From Selaginella tamariscina (lineage: Eukaryota > Streptophyta > Lycopodiopsida > Selaginellales > Selaginellaceae), in contig PUQB01000625.1 in assembly GCA_003024785.1 (NCBI GenBank), forward strand, positions 80,010-144,009: a stretch of DNA of 64,000 bases. Reading direction: 5' to 3'. The translations under genes and the position numbers were made by a program. Numbering within the stretch: the first letter of the stretch is position 1; the number at the start of each line of letters is the position of its first letter. The notes beneath the pieces are model-generated. The model searched no databases and was not told the DNA's origin. It was given only the letters and a program-made list of their open reading frames with translations. Below are positions 35,026 to 45,980 of this stretch, piece after piece.

Positions 35026-37056
35026 GAGTTATGTTTTTATTGTAATTTTTATTTAGTTTGATGCGGTATTTATATAAAAATATAATTATAGTTATAAATA
35101 TAAATATTAAAAAAATAAAAACATAAATATAAATATATATGTCAGATTAACCCCCCAAATTTGTGAAACTTGACACCATTGCCCACCACACCGGAATATT
35201 CTTTATACGAAAACAAATATTTTGTACAAAATGGAATATTTCTGTATGACGGAAATCCGTACGCTCAGCAAACTGTGCTCGAGGAAATGTCAAACCCGCA
35301 TTTGATTGATATTTTGCACTATGCCTTCTCTTTATATTAAGAAAATAATAATGATATAGAACTTAGTCAAGGGAATTAGAAACCCGTGTTTCTCACCTCA
35401 CCTCACCATACACGGATTTGGGTGCATGTGCTATGTGGTTAGTTGTAGACCAACCATGAAGCCCTTATTCTATGTTGGAATGTTAGAAATTTATTCAATG
35501 GGCTAATAAGAATGTACATTAAAACATCTAAGGATTTCATATTTCCGTCTTGTTAAGACTTAAGCATAGTTAAGTGTTTAAAGAAGAAAGTAATCGAATC
35601 AAATTTTATGGGTCTAATTTCTTACCTAAATTGTCTAAGTTTCAAATTTTAAATCATAGTTCACCAAGTATACATCAAAGCAAAAACAAATAAATACAAA
35701 CAAAAATTAAACCATTTTGTAACAGATGCCTAAAGTAGCCTTATGACAACCACTATAATATGTCATATACACATCGACCAAGATCGTAAATAATATGTTC
35801 AACACACCTCAAAATGATCATTTATTACAAATACACTAAATTTCTTAGTAAACAAGAATCATTGCCATATTAGAAGATACCCATTAAACCTTAAAGCAAT
35901 CCCCTACAAACTCTATAACAAATGCATATCAAAGAAGAATGACATGTACCAGAATAGTCACGTTTGTTTTCAAACACATGAGTATAATGCTCGGCTATGT
36001 GCTAGGCTCATTGCACAACTCATAAACAAATATGGTGGTTCACTACCACCTCAAACATGGAATTATATTCCATTAGTAACTCAAATCTTAGGAAGCCAAT
36101 TAAACAAATGCCACTACTGCAAATAGCAAAAGGTAATGAAATATTATACATAAATGCATAAACCAACAAATTGCATAACTTTTTCTAAGCAAACCAACCA
36201 AACATAACATGTCACTCGAGGTCTTTAGTCCTCTACCTTTCAACACAAGCCCGTAGGCAGTGCTAACCTAAGTAACAAGCCAATCAAGTGCATTTATTGT
36301 TACCATGAAGTCGCCACACAACATTGCCCATTCATTACAAATGCCATAAGAAATAACTATTCTCGCAAAGAACATGACCATCAATATACACATGCAAATG
36401 CTTGAACTAATAAATTATTGATAAATATCACTTTTGTACTAAATATAACCAACTTAATTTCGTAATTCATATATATAATTCAAATTTGCTATGCATGATA
36501 ACACTGTGTTTTTAGACCCATTGCAATAACAATTACTTACATGACCTCATTAAATTGCTATATAGTTTTGCCCTTTCTAAATAAATGTAACAAAACTTAA
36601 TTACAACACGTGTCATTCAAAACTTCAAATCTTTACTTTAAAAAGAATTTAAAGAGAGGCATGAGAAATCATTTCCTCCTCACTACCCCGTCTCCTCAAT
36701 TTTATAAAAAAATAAACAAACAATGAGGCCACATACATTAAATCTTAAAGTAAACCCTAAAACCACTTAAACCACCAAATTTTTGGATAGGTCGAAAGAT
36801 CACTCCTTACTTATGTCTTCAATTCACCAAAAAACTTAGTAATCAATGGGACACATGCATCAAACCCTAACCTTATTACATAATTGAAAATCCCCATTGA
36901 AATGTGAAATTGAAGTCCAAAATTCTAAGTAGCTCTTAAACATTATTTCTAGCAATCCATCTTCTCATATCCAAGTGATTTCAAACTATTAAAGCGTTTT
37001 AAAATGCAAACTTTTGTGAACTTAAAAAACATTAAAAATTCGTCCGAATCTATTCA
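34638..37056 (+). repeat. Tandem duplication, copy A
   Basis: This 2.4-kb segment begins within the 3' exon of the decayed ParB-MTase gene and runs about 2 kb downstream of it. It is followed after 16 bp by copy B. It contains a 60-codon frame at 35944-36126 (QNSHVCFQTHEYNARLC...KCHYCK) that I do not recognise; the Cys pairs hint at a zinc knuckle but are incomplete. Confidence 0.95.
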
Positions 37057-37072
37057 TATTTATTGATCTCAT

Positions 37073-39230
37073 ATGATTACTCCTTTTGATGAGTGGAAGA
37101 GGCCATGGAAATAGAAGCATAGGATTTGCCTTTTGCTAGCGACAACGATAAAGACTAGGATCTGCCTTCTCGAAACGACGAGGATGTTGGTCCGTGGAGC
37201 ACAATGACAAGTCATCAAATGAGTCAGCAAAAAGAGAGATTATACGAGTCATCAGATGATGAGTGAGATTTGTTTTATCATTTCTTTGGTTTTAATATGT
37301 TTTCAATATTGTCCTACCAGACTACGCTAATCAAATGGCAAAGAAAATGGTTGAAGAGTTCGAAGTTTACGACAGATAGATTTTGGAGAACGTTCACGAC
37401 ACCATAACAATGCATTCATTAATGATGAGGCATTGGCTGGTGGAAACGAGTCTTCATGATTGGAGTTATGTTTTTATTGTAATTTTTATTTAGTTTGATG
37501 CGGTATTTATATAAAAATTAATTATAGTTATAAATATAATATTAAAATAAAAACATAAATATAAATATATATGTCAGATTAACCCCCCAAATTTGTGAAA
37601 CTTGACACCATTGCCACCACACGGGAATATTCTTTATACGAAAACAAATATTTTGTACAAAATGGAATATTCTGTATGACGGAAATCCGTACGCTCAGCA
37701 AACTGTGCTCGAGGAAATGTCAAACCCGCATTTGATTGATATTTTGCACTATGCCTTCTCTTTATATTAAGAAAATAATAATGATATAGAACTTAGTCAA
37801 GGGAATTAGAACCCGTGTTTCTCACCTCACCTCACCATACACGGATTTGGGTGCATGTGCTATGTGGTTGTTGTAGACAACCATGAAGCCCTTATTTATG
37901 TTGGAATGTTAGAAATTTATTCAATGGGCTAATAAGAAATGTACATTAAAACATCTAAGGATTTCATATTTCCGTCTTGTTAAGACTTAAGCATAGTTAA
38001 GTGTTTAAAGAAGAAAGTATCGAATCAAATTTTATGGGTCTAATTTCTTACCTAAATATTGTCTTAAGTTTCAAATTTTAAATCATAGTTCACCAAGTAT
38101 ACATCAAAGCAAAAACAAATAATACAAACAAAATTAAACCATTTTGTAACAGATGCCTAAAGTAGCCTTATGACAACACTATAATATGTCATTATACACA
38201 TCGACCAAGATCGTAAATAATATGTTCAACACACCTCAAAATGATCATTTATTACAAATACACTAAATTTCTTAGTAAACAAGAATCATTGCCTATTAGA
38301 AGATCCCATTAAACCTTAAAGCATCCCCTACAAACTCTATAACAAATGCATATCAAAGAAGAATGACATGTACCAGAATAGTCACGTTTGTTTTCAAACA
38401 CATGAGTATAATGCTCGGCTATGTGCTAGGCTCATTGCACAACTCATAAACAAATATGGTGGTTCACTACCACCTCAAACATGGAATTATATTTCCATTA
38501 GTAACTCAAATCTTAGGAAGCCAATTTAAACAAATGCCTACTGCAAATAGCAAAAGGTAATGAAATATTATACATAAATGCATAAACCAACAAATTGCAT
38601 AACTTTTTCTAAGCAAACCAAACCAAACATAACATGTCACTCGAGGTCTTTAGTCCTCTAACCTTTCAACACAAGCCCGTAGGCAGTGCTAACCTAAGTA
38701 ACAAGCCAATCAAGTGCATTTATTGTTACCATGAAGTCGCCACACAACATTGCCCATTCATTACAAATGCCATAAGAAATAACTATTCTCGCAAAGAACA
38801 TGACCATCAATATACACATGCAAATGCTTGAACTAATAAAATATTGATCCTCACTACCCCGTCTCCTCAATTTTATAAAAAAATAAACAAACAATGAGGC
38901 ACACATACATTAAATCTTAAAGTAAACCCTAAAACCACTTAAACCACCAAATTTTTGGATAGGTACGAAAGATCACTCCTTACTTATGTCTTCAATTCAC
39001 CAAAAAACTTAGTAATCAATGGGACACATGCATCAAACCCTAACCTTATTACATAATTGAAAATCCCCATTGAAATGTGAAATTGAAGTCCAAAATTCTA
39101 AAGTAGCTCTTAAACATTATTTCTAGCAATCCATCTTCTCATATCCAAGTGATTTCAAACTATTAAAGCGTTTTAAAATGCAAACTTTTGTGAACTTAAA
39201 AAACATTAAAAATTCGTCCGAATCTATTCA
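37073..39230 (+). repeat. Tandem duplication, copy B (about 250 bp deleted)
   Basis: Copy B matches copy A from end to end except for many single-base indels and one deletion of about 250 bp corresponding to roughly 36424-36675 of copy A. It repeats the ParB-MTase 3' exon with the same premature TAG codons. A 65-codon frame at 38634-38831 (IKCIYCYHEVATQHC, zinc-knuckle-like) is open here but broken in copy A. Confidence 0.95.
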
Positions 39231-39731
39231 AAAAAGTCGTAGAGATAACTCCATAAAAACAATAAACCTTCCGCGTCCCACTGCCAAGGCACTAGGCGCC
39301 AAGGTGGCTAGGGTTTTATTGGTTTTGCCCATGCTGATGTTGTTGGTCAGCTTGAAAGCATAGTGGGATCTTCACTACAAGCCGGTCTCTGGGTCTCAAA
39401 TTTTACTTGAGGTGGTGAAAACAAAGATTCATACACACACAAGTTTATGCTTTTCAAAGGACGTTGGAGGCGGTTAATTCTGACAGTTGATCGTTTCTTT
39501 TGTTCCCAGGCTTGTCACCGCAGGCTCTGGTCACCGTACGTACATCAAGGATCGTGGCCATGATGATCACTTGTGTAGGTTGCAATCTTCTTATGAATTG
39601 TTTTTATGTAGTTTGTTACGTATCAATTGTGTGTACTGAGCATTTGCCATACCTGGGAATCTGTAACTAGACAAGCATTGAACTAATCGGAGGGTTGAGA
39701 TGTGTTGGATTTGAGAAACCCTAAACAGAGC
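39231..39731. other. Intergenic region before the pectinesterase gene
   Basis: About 500 bp with no gene. It contains the right junction of the duplication and presumably the promoter of the pectinesterase gene. I see no clear regulatory motif. Confidence 0.5.
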
Positions 39732-41196
39732 ATGCTTGAAGAAATCAAAGCTTCATTTCGACATTTCAGGGCCGCTATGAGGAGCACGGATTGTACCGCT
39801 GTGCGCGTAGCACAGGATGGATCAGGGCAATACACTAGTGTTCAGGATGCCATTGATGCAGTTCCTTTGTGTAACAGGCAGCGGATCGTTATCTATGTTG
39901 CACCAGGCTTCTACAAGCAGCCAGTCTATGTGCCAAATCCAAGAATCTCATCACCCTCTTTGGTAGCTGCGCTGAAACAACTATTCTCAGCTGGGGAAAT
40001 TGTGCCACTTCAATCAATCACCATAAAGTGTGTGTGTGTGTGTGTGTGTGTGTGTTGTATATATTGTGTAAATTGCGTTCTCGGTCTATTGTTACAGGCA
40101 GCACGAGTGATCGGAACGGGCACATTTGGTTGTGGGACTGTTATTGTAGAAGGTGAAGACTTCATTGCTGAAGGTATCACTTTCGAGAATTCTTCACCAA
40201 AGGCAAGAATCTTTTAAATGTGCTATGTATCTTTATATGTATGCTATCCGTATGTGATTGATAATAATGTAATCATATTATTGGATATAAAGGGCTCGGG
40301 CCAAGCGGTGGCAATCCGTGTTACAGCGGATAGATGCGCTTTTTACAGCTGTCGCTTTCTGGGATGGCAGGTACACACAACATACTTTGATGTGTTTCTA
40401 CAAACGTACATGCATGTGTAAAGTATATGTGTATATACTGAAACAGCTTGCAGGATACCGCGTATCTCCACTATGGTAGACAGTATTTCAGAGATTGCTA
40501 CATAGAAGGCAGTGTGGATTTTATATTTGGAAATGCAACTGTGTTGTTAGAACATTGCCACATTCACTGCAAATCAAGTGGTTTCATTACCGCCCAATCT
40601 CGAAAGAACTCAGATGAAACTACTGGTTATGTTTTCCTCAGGTTATATATATATATATATGTACTTCTCATGCTTACTTAATATCTTCTCTTCTAAGGTG
40701 TGTGATTACTGGTATTGGAAGTAAGTCACCTTACATGTATTTGGGACGTCCATGGGCACCCTATGCGAGAGTCATTTTTGCATATACTTGGATGGATGGC
40801 TGTATTATGCCTGTTGGTTGGAATAATTGGAATAATCCTGATAATGAGAAGACTGCTGCATTTTACGAATACAGGTATGTGTATGTAGTTCTCTGTCTAC
40901 AACTTTATGTATGCTTTTTTGAAGTGATCTGGTCCACCAGGGATGCATTATTGATAGAAAGACTATGTGCATGTGTTATGAAGCACCGTGTTTTTACTTA
41001 CAAGCGTGTTACCTTTTACAGATGCTCTGGTCCAGGGAGTGCATTATTGAACCGTGCTGCATGGGCTGGACATGTGAGGGATGCGGATGTGGAGCACCTT
41101 TTATCAGCACGATTTGTTGATCACCAACAGACTTGGCTCTCGTGGGACGTTTCAAAGGCACCTCATATACCGGTCCCAAGCTCTGCCACTCTATGA
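39732..41196 (+). CDS. Pectinesterase of the PME31 type (no signal peptide)
   Basis: Six exons: about 39732-40027, 40098-40202, 40293-40370, 40454-40641, 40698-40874 and 41022-41196. Catalytic motifs are present: GQAVAIR, GWQ-DTAYLHYG (split by an intron), VDFIFGNA with the nucleophile Asp, and YLGRPW. Sequence such as GTGTFGCGTVIVEGEDFIAE matches Arabidopsis PME31-type enzymes, which lack the pro-domain. No signal peptide is visible. Pectinesterases remove methyl esters from homogalacturonan. Two oddities: a one-base deletion in an A run near 39935 breaks exon 1, with the frame after it reading SKNLITLFGSCAETTILSW, and the second intron uses a GC donor (GCAAGA at 40203). The first intron starts inside a (GT)n microsatellite. 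Confidence 0.9.
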
Positions 41197-41899
41197 AACG
41201 AAATAGCAGAATGTGTAGAGGTATTCTCACGAGGATAATCAAAAAATCAAAAAGATTAATGTTAATCATTTTACAAGATTTAGCGAAAGCAGTTTGCTAC
41301 TAAGCTAGATCACATGAATTGACATTTTTAATAACTACTAAGATTGTGCCCCTGGCTTTTATATAATATTTGCAAACAAAATGTACACATATTATAGCAC
41401 CGCGTAATCATGTGTAATGCTTTTCATCAGTTCATACATATATATCATATATTCATTATAAAGCAGCACAGAAGAGTCGTATATACAATTTGCAAATGAA
41501 GATTGCGTAAAGAAGAAGCATCACTCCCTGCGCGATGAGATGTTCTTCCATCTTCAGGCCGACCGGCCTCCTATTTTTGGTTTTTAATTAGTCTACTATA
41601 CTAATTATAATTACATTGGGCGTACCTTGGCAAGGCTTGGCCATGAGAAGAAGAGCAACACGAGTAAGAAAATGTGGAACACGCAATTGAATCTCATGTG
41701 CACACGCAAAATGTGGAACACTCTGAATTTTGGAGGCCTTCTCAGTGGAAGACAGAATTGTTTGTGTGGACCTCTTAAAGAAACAAAAATGGATTAAATC
41801 ATAATTGTGTGGGTTTACAAAAATGAATTAAGTCATAATTATGTGGTTTAAGTCATAATTAAGTAAACTTTGATTATTTAAACAAACTAAAATAAGAAT
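41197..41899. other. Intergenic region between pectinesterase and tRNA
   Basis: No frame of interest. The stretch is AT-rich and presumably holds the pectinesterase 3' region. An imperfect inverted GGCCGACCGGCC is present near 41560. Confidence 0.4.
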
Positions 41900-41972
41900 T
41901 GGAGATGAGGGGCATCGATCCCCTTACCTATCGCATGCGAAGCGATCGCTCTACCATCTGAGCTACATCCCC
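41900..41972 (-). tRNA. tRNA-Ala(CGC)
   Basis: Read on the minus strand this 73-nt sequence starts GGGGATGTAGCTCAG and folds into a full cloverleaf. The acceptor stem has the alanine identity pair G3:U70. The D arm is GCTC/GAGC. The anticodon stem-loop has loop TTCGCAT, giving anticodon CGC (Ala codon GCG). The T arm has stem AGGGG/CCCCT with loop ATCGATG. There is no intron. The start codon of the next gene on the plus strand is six bases beyond its 5' end, so the two share an extremely short divergent spacer. Confidence 0.96.
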
Positions 41973-41977
41973 TTGCC

Positions 41978-43206
41978 ATGGGGACATTTACACGTAATTT
42001 TACAAGAATGATTTGCTCACTTGCAATCACATATCCATTCGTTTGTGTGCAATCTTACAAGCGGAATACTGTGCGGTGCTGTGCTCTAAACGAGGCCACG
42101 GGAATTGTACAGCAAGCGCTTACCAATGGCAATCAGAAAAGGGCTCTTCAAATTGCCAGTAAACTCCGAGCATTTGGTGCAGCTCGTCAGGTAATATATA
42201 ATCAATTACACAGATTCATCGTTGTATTTTATGAGTTTATGTATACATGTGTTTGTATATAGAGAGAGTCATCGTTTGCTTTGACGAATCTTGCATATTG
42301 AAGAACAAAACAGAGTGATATATATATACATATATATTTCTCTGGTTGATTATATATATCTTATCCATATATTTCTGTTAAGTATTATATAGAGAGTAAC
42401 CGTGAAAAATAGTGTGTATGTGTGCATGTAGGTTCCACAAAAAACTACACGTTAGAAGAGCTACGTTTAAACAACATTGACACGTCACGGTTTCTCTCCC
42501 CAGTTGATTTCACACTGGGCACTGTACGTAGGAACCTCCAGCTTGCTGCATTGGCCGGTTTTATATCAGCATGGCAAATACTCCACTTGGATCAATTGCA
42601 AATTCTATTCGCTGTTGTAGTTTTCCTTTTCATTGGAACGGCGGACCAGGTATCCCATTACATATGCATGCATATTTACATATGAGAGATATACGCTTGA
42701 CGTATTATTTTCCATCAACAACCACACACACATGGGCACTTGACTAAATGCCAGAATGTAATATGATTATTCTATAATTGTATGTACAAACTGCAGGTTG
42801 TTAATGGTGGCGGTGTGGAAGCTTTACTAGTTGACACACTTGGTCGTCTAGTGAGCAAGAAGTATAAAGAAAGAGTAGCTCAGGTCCGTTGTCACACAGA
42901 CATACATGTATGTATATATTGTATTGGTGTCTGTAGGCACATACTCATGTATTTATATATACCAACAAGCATTGCAACATGTACAGCACGAAGCAGGTCA
43001 TTTTTTGGTGGCTTATCTACTAGGGATCCTGCCAGAAGACTACACTTTGTCCAGCCTCAATGCCTTCCAGAAGAAAGGCTCGTTGAATATTCAGGCAGGG
43101 ACTACATTTGTTGATTACGAATTCCAAGAAGAGGTGAACTCCAATATAAACATTGAAAATAAACTAACAGCCTTCTCTTCTCGTGTCTCTCTCTCTCTCT
43201 CTCTCT

Positions 43207-43253
<47 letters not shown>

Positions 43254-43721
43254 CTTCATATATTGAAAGCTTTCTGTTAACTTACAGATTCAATCTGGGA
43301 AGCTAACATCTACAGTAAGCTGGTTGCGTTTTATCTTTATCGATCTAATCATCAAACTTCCAGACTTTAAGCAAATACGTATGTGTGGCTCTTGCTGGGG
43401 TTGCAACTGAGTACCTCAAGTTTGGGCTTGCTGAAGGTGGTCTATCGGACATACAACAGGTAGCGTGCATGTGTATATACATGAAAGAAGATAACTATGT
43501 ATTTGCTTGTTTACTAGTTAGATGAGCTTCTTAAGAGGCTCAACTTCACACAACTCAAGGCAGATTCACAAGTTCGCTGGGCAGTGCTTAACACGGTGTC
43601 CATCTTGAGACGGCATATGAATCTCCATGCAAAATTATCACAGGCCATGCTACAAGGTAGAAGTGTGGGTGAGTGCATTGAGCTCATAGAAACAGATCTC
43701 TCAACATGTAATGATATTTAA
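41978..43721 (+). CDS. Plastid FtsH-like protein without ATPase domain (At5g27290-like)
   Basis: Seven exons: about 41978-42190, 42432-42648, 42797-42883, 42987-43133, 43288-43314, 43364-43459 and 43518-43721. The N-terminus is basic and Ser/Thr-rich, consistent with a transit peptide. A membrane segment lies in LAALAGFISAWQIL...ILFAVVVFLFIGTADQ. The FtsH-like part has HEAGHFLVAYLLGILP, the HExxH-type zinc motif in the form HEAGH, and later ALAGVATEYLKFGLAEGGLSDIQQ. It resembles Arabidopsis At5g27290-type proteins, which have the M41-like part without an AAA domain. Exon 5 is only 27 bp. All exon junctions are in phase, with a small ambiguity at the start of exon 2. Confidence 0.85.
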
Positions 43722-43753
43722 CTGAAAGCATACTGCAGGTACAGATATGTCTT

Positions 43754-43790
<37 letters not shown>

Positions 43791-44069
43791 TTTATGGCAT
43801 CAACTGCACATGTTTACCGAAACAGAAGGCATATATCATCTGAAATTCACTATTCCACACGCGCGCTCCCACATACACATCTGTTAGAGTAGAAAAGCGG
43901 ACAATACATAAATACTAGTCATAAACTTGAAGGAAGTGTTGTACATGTTCTAGATCACCGAAGAGCAAGCTAGGTGCATGTAGTGATATGAACGTGTGGT
44001 ACGAAATTCTTACGAGACATTTAAGACAGGTAGAGCTATACAATGTTTTTTGACGGGGTTTCTCATTTC
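43722..44069. other. Convergent intergenic region
   Basis: A (TG)n microsatellite lies at about 43757-43788, between the 3' ends of the FtsH-like and ribosomal protein genes. Nothing else is seen. Confidence 0.5.
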
Positions 44070-45296
44070 TCATAAGGTTGTGGATAAAAAGTCGGCTTCT
44101 GCAGCCGGTGCTGCGGCTACGTCGTCTCCACCAAGGCCGAGGATATCCGCACCTAATCCAAACCTTCCAGCTCCCTGCTGAAACTGCAAGTCTTCAGCCC
44201 GTGCAGCAGCTTCAGCCTGTGCCACCCTTTGCCTAAATGTCATTGCCATCTCATCGGCCTTTTCATACACAAGGGCCGGGTTCCTGAGCATGTCACCTGG
44301 TGTTGGCTCCAGTTTCTTAGTGGACAAGCTGATGCGGCCCCTTTCTTTGTCGTGGCTAAGTACCATGACCTTGATCTTGTCCCCTGGCTGGAGAACATTC
44401 TCTACCGTTGTAATGCGGTCGTGACTTATCTGGCTCACGTGAAGAAGACCAGTGAGGCCTCCCAAGTCGATGAATGCACCGTATGGTTTCACCGTCTGGA
44501 CTGTTCCCACAACTACGGAACCAATACCCAAAGTCGCTTGATTTTCGGCTAGTGCCTTTCTGTTACTTACCACCAACCGCTTCTGCTCCTCGTCGACCTC
44601 GATAACCTTGACGGGCAGCTCCTTGCCCATGAGATTCTCCCTCTCTTGGTTGAGAGTTCCAGCTAACTGGGAAAAGGGAAGGAATCCCTTGAGGCATTCA
44701 ATCTGTAAGGTCAGCCCCCCTCTGTTGCTACTGACCACGGTTCCCTTACAGACAGCGTCCTCGGTCTGAATTTGCTTCATCCGCTCCCATGAGAGCTTGA
44801 GATGAATCTCCCGGAGACTGAGAATGTATCTGCTGTTTTCTTCATCCTCACGGTACACCTCGAATTCCTCCTCAACGCCTGGAAACAGCCCCATGACTCT
44901 CAAGTCCTTGAGCCTGAACACGGAGGCCAGGTCCATCGGTAAGAAAGCCATGGACTTGCCACCTACATCAACGAGCGCTCCTGTCTTATCCGTCGTGAAC
45001 ACAGTGCCCCGGACACTATCACCGACCTCATGGTCGAAATCGTACTTGGACAGAGCTTCCTCCAGCTCCTCCGCTGTGAAGGGCACCCCTTCGAGTGGAT
45101 TGTTCTGAATTGCCTCCCAACGGCGCTCAATTTCGTCCTTGAGGTCTGCATTCCGTGCACGTGGATCCGCAAGTGCAACAACGCACTGAATCCTGTTGCG
45201 ACCTCTCTTGCTTGCTGCGAACAAGGCATTCCTGCCAACACCCGTGAAGTGACTGCTCAACACGAGCTGGCTGCACACCAAATGAGTCGTTGCCAT
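44070..45296 (-). CDS. Plastid 30S ribosomal protein S1
   Basis: A single intronless frame of 408 residues. The N-terminus (about 45 residues, Ser/Thr/Arg-rich, few acids) is a likely plastid transit peptide. Three S1 (OB-fold) domains follow: VGDSVRGTVFTTDKTGALVDVGG, DAVCKGTVVSSNRGGLTLQI and IGSVVVGTVQTVKPYGAFIDLGG. The third is the best preserved. Three S1 domains are the plastid form, shorter than the bacterial six. The protein binds mRNA at the plastid 30S subunit and helps translation start. The C-terminus is Ala/Gly-rich. No defect is seen. It is the largest uninterrupted frame of a recognised family here and shows high local sequence quality. Confidence 0.95.
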   Translation of the reverse strand: MATTHLVCSQLVLSSHFTGVGRNALFAASKRGRNRIQCVVALADPRARNADLKDEIERRWEAIQNNPLEGVPFTAEELEEALSKYDFDHEVGDSVRGTVFTTDKTGALVDVGGKSMAFLPMDLASVFRLKDLRVMGLFPGVEEEFEVYREDEENSRYILSLREIHLKLSWERMKQIQTEDAVCKGTVVSSNRGGLTLQIECLKGFLPFSQLAGTLNQERENLMGKELPVKVIEVDEEQKRLVVSNRKALAENQATLGIGSVVVGTVQTVKPYGAFIDLGGLTGLLHVSQISHDRITTVENVLQPGDKIKVMVLSHDKERGRISLSTKKLEPTPGDMLRNPALVYEKADEMAMTFRQRVAQAEAAARAEDLQFQQGAGRFGLGADILGLGGDDVAAAPAAEADFLSTTL

Positions 45297-45980
45297 CTAC
45301 TGCTTGCTTGCTCACTGTTGTAGCCTACTCTCTACTCATACCTCACGCGCTGAAATTGAGATCGTCCTGCTTCCACCGCCAAGCTCTACTCTGTGTACAC
45401 AAGCCGCTCTCAGCCACAAGTTAAAGGCCAAATCATCATCTGTATTAGGGCACCCGATCATTAATGTTAGTGTGCATCCTTAAACACGAGTCAAGTTGTT
45501 TAGGTTTATGACAAGAACAGGAGCAGCTGTCCTCAAAGTTTTGTTTTGTTTTGCCAGCAACAATGGGTGGTGTGCAAGCCTGACTAACTTGCTGTTTTAG
45601 TAGTTAATATGCTTGACTGGATATGTACATCTTCTCTTGTAGATGAACCGTGGTGGGTTTCTATCACAGTAGCTATCAGTTCTTTGCGTCTTTCAGCCTG
45701 CTACCGTATACGTTGCTTTCTGCATCGATCCCTCCAGCATTTGTAGTGTGCATTACTAAGTAGGTGCGTTTGTTTTGCATCCCTTTCATTCTCAAAGGAT
45801 AACTCTATTCTTCATATTTATTACTTCTTCTTCTTCAAATGAGCTCCTGAGTTTCCATTATGGGAACTCTACCAGTCAGCCTAGAGAAACGTTTCTTGTC
45901 CAGGCGAAGCTGTTGCTACTCGGCAAGGAAATGTAGAATTGTTCAATTGCTCAGATCTATCGCATACTGCGGATTGGACA
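45297..45980. other. Divergent promoter region between S1 and remorin genes
   Basis: About 680 bp without a gene. It includes pyrimidine-rich stretches near 45820-45840. It separates two divergent transcription units and probably holds both promoters and a remorin 5' untranslated region. Confidence 0.4.

Noticed and set aside
44229..45323. Plus-strand frames opposite the plastid S1 gene
   Set aside because: Antisense shadows of a clearly conserved protein.
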